In this document: positions 63,110 through 64,000 of the stretch, one piece after another
Layout: every line of letters begins with the position of its first letter
Numbering within the stretch: the first letter of the stretch is position 1
Origin: Robiginitalea sp. SC105
GTDB lineage: Bacteria; Bacteroidota; Bacteroidia; Flavobacteriales; Flavobacteriaceae
DNA: 64,000 bases
Direction: 5' to 3'
Assembly (NCBI RefSeq): GCF_014243345.1
Contig: NZ_JACLZF010000001.1
Span: 186,001-250,000, forward strand
Position numbers and translations under genes: made by a program
The notes under the pieces: generated by a model
Seen by the model: only the letters and a program-made list of their open reading frames with translations
Databases searched by the model: none
Told to the model about the DNA's origin: nothing

Positions 63110-64000
63110 TTATTCGCCTTCGGCCACCAGCACGAAATAATTTTTTTTGCCCCGCTGCAGCAGGACAAACTTCCCGCTGATAAGGTCCTTTTCATCTATG
63201 GTGTAGGAATCGTCCACCTTGTTTTTGTTCACGGAAATGGATTGCTGCTTCAGCTCGCGTAGCGCTTCCCCGTTGGATTTCAGGAATCCGGTGCGTGCCG
63301 ACAGGGCGGCGACCATATCCAGGCCGGAGCGGATTTCACCAACGGGCAGGTGGTACTGGGGCACCCCTTCAAAGACCTCCATAAAGGTCTCCTCCCCCAG
63401 GGATTTCAGGGCCGCTTCGGTCGATTTGCCAAAGAGGATGGAACTCGCCGTCACTGCGTTGTCGAGGTCCTGTTGGGAGTGGACCATCACAGTCAGCTCC
63501 TCGGCAAGGCGCCGCTGGAGTTCCCGCTTGTGCGGCGCCGCCTTGTGCGAAGCCACCAGGGCCTCGATTTCCTCCCGGCTCAGGAAGGTGAAAATCTTGA
63601 TGTATTTTTCGGCATCGTCATCCGAGGTGTTTAGCCAGTACTGGTAGAATTTATACGGGCTCGTCTTGTGCGCGTCCAGCCAGACGTTGCCGCTTTCGGT
63701 CTTGCCGAATTTGGTGCCGTCTGCCTTGGTGATCAGCGGACAGGTGAGCGCATAGCCCTTGCCCCCGTCAATGCGCCGGATCAGCTCGGTGCCCGTGGTA
63801 ATGTTTCCCCACTGGTCACTGCCGCCCATCTGCAGCGTGCAATTGTATTTCCGGTACAGGTGGAGAAAGTCATACCCCTGTACGAGCTGGTAGGTAAACT
63901 CGGTGAAAGACATCCCCTCCCCCGACTCGTCGGAGACGCGCTTCCGGACGGAATCCTTGGCCATCATGTAATTGACCGTGATATGCTTGCCGACATCCCG
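63110..64000 (-). CDS. tyrS: Tyrosyl-tRNA synthetase, 5' end beyond the window
   Basis: The 3' part of TyrRS. The frame continues to the window edge with [17 protein letters not shown], so the start (HIGH region) is outside. Visible: [12 protein letters not shown], the KMSKS equivalent KFGKT, and a C-terminal S4-like RNA-binding domain (about the last 60 residues, [12 protein letters not shown]). Charges tRNA-Tyr. It converges with the LuxE-like gene. Confidence 0.95.
   Translation of the reverse strand, partial: RDVGKHITVNYMMAKDSVRKRVSDESGEGMSFTEFTYQLVQGYDFLHLYRKYNCTLQMGGSDQWGNITTGTELIRRIDGGKGYALTCPLITKADGTKFGKTESGNVWLDAHKTSPYKFYQYWLNTSDDDAEKYIKIFTFLSREEIEALVASHKAAPHKRELQRRLAEELTVMVHSQQDLDNAVTASSILFGKSTEAALKSLGEETFMEVFEGVPQYHLPVGEIRSGLDMVAALSARTGFLKSNGEALRELKQQSISVNKNKVDDSYTIDEKDLISGKFVLLQRGKKNYFVLVAEGE

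Overview
The window is chromosomal DNA of a high-GC marine-type member of Flavobacteriaceae (Bacteroidota). Supporting signs are a SusC/SusD pair, many lipoproteins with short N-terminal lipoboxes, type IX secretion C-terminal domains, TAnnTTTG -7 promoter boxes without strong Shine-Dalgarno sites, and a two-domain KorA. The base composition and the ferredoxin enzymes recall Robiginitalea, but that genus is a guess. No rRNA, tRNA, CRISPR array, insertion sequence or phage gene was recognised.

Layout. 1-17.2 kb: a plus-strand surface operon with a SusC-like receptor (5' truncated), a SusD-like lipoprotein, a terminator, three paralogous ~1,100-residue FG-GAP/ASPIC lipoproteins, a vanadium-haloperoxidase-like lipoprotein and a membrane-tethered GyrI-like protein. 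17.2-33.8 kb: mixed genes, including an SSS symporter, a propeller lipoprotein, a 1,242-residue metallophosphoesterase/kinase-like/outer-membrane-barrel fusion, an HD plus Pycsar-type membrane protein, a GAF protein, a second metallophosphoesterase with a 7TM AraC regulator, an acyltransferase, a degenerate SRAP protein, an AraC regulator and an MscS channel behind a possible leader-peptide attenuator. 34.2-38.5 kb: a small membrane protein and a GntP-RidA-PLP enzyme-M19 dipeptidase cluster that looks like D-amino-acid use, with an octamer repeat between gntP and the RidA gene. 38.6-41.4 kb: a secreted protein of unknown function and a penicillin-acylase-like lipoprotein.

41.6-57.4 kb is a ferredoxin/iron-sulfur island: rseC-like gene, rnfBCDGEA, korBA, a ferredoxin, nifJ, a HEPN-like protein, a 2Fe-2S ferredoxin, a TrxB-like ferredoxin-NADP reductase, an Nfu scaffold and Mrp/ApbC. 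The oxidoreductases can load ferredoxin from pyruvate and 2-oxoglutarate, Rnf can couple ferredoxin to NAD and an ion gradient, the reductase can link ferredoxin to NADPH, and Nfu/Mrp can supply clusters. 57.4-64 kb: a four-unit 34-bp repeat, an MGMT-like protein without the acceptor cysteine, a LysE exporter, TrmB, a PhoR/PhoB-like two-component system, two tiny proteins that are little more than a signal peptide and a sorting domain, an orphan LuxE-like protein and a truncated tyrosyl-tRNA synthetase.

The least familiar items are the phosphoesterase/FAM20-like/barrel fusion, the triple FG-GAP cluster with a haloperoxidase-like enzyme, the HD-Pycsar fusion, the mini-ORF plus terminator before mscS, and the SRAP paralogue without its catalytic residues.
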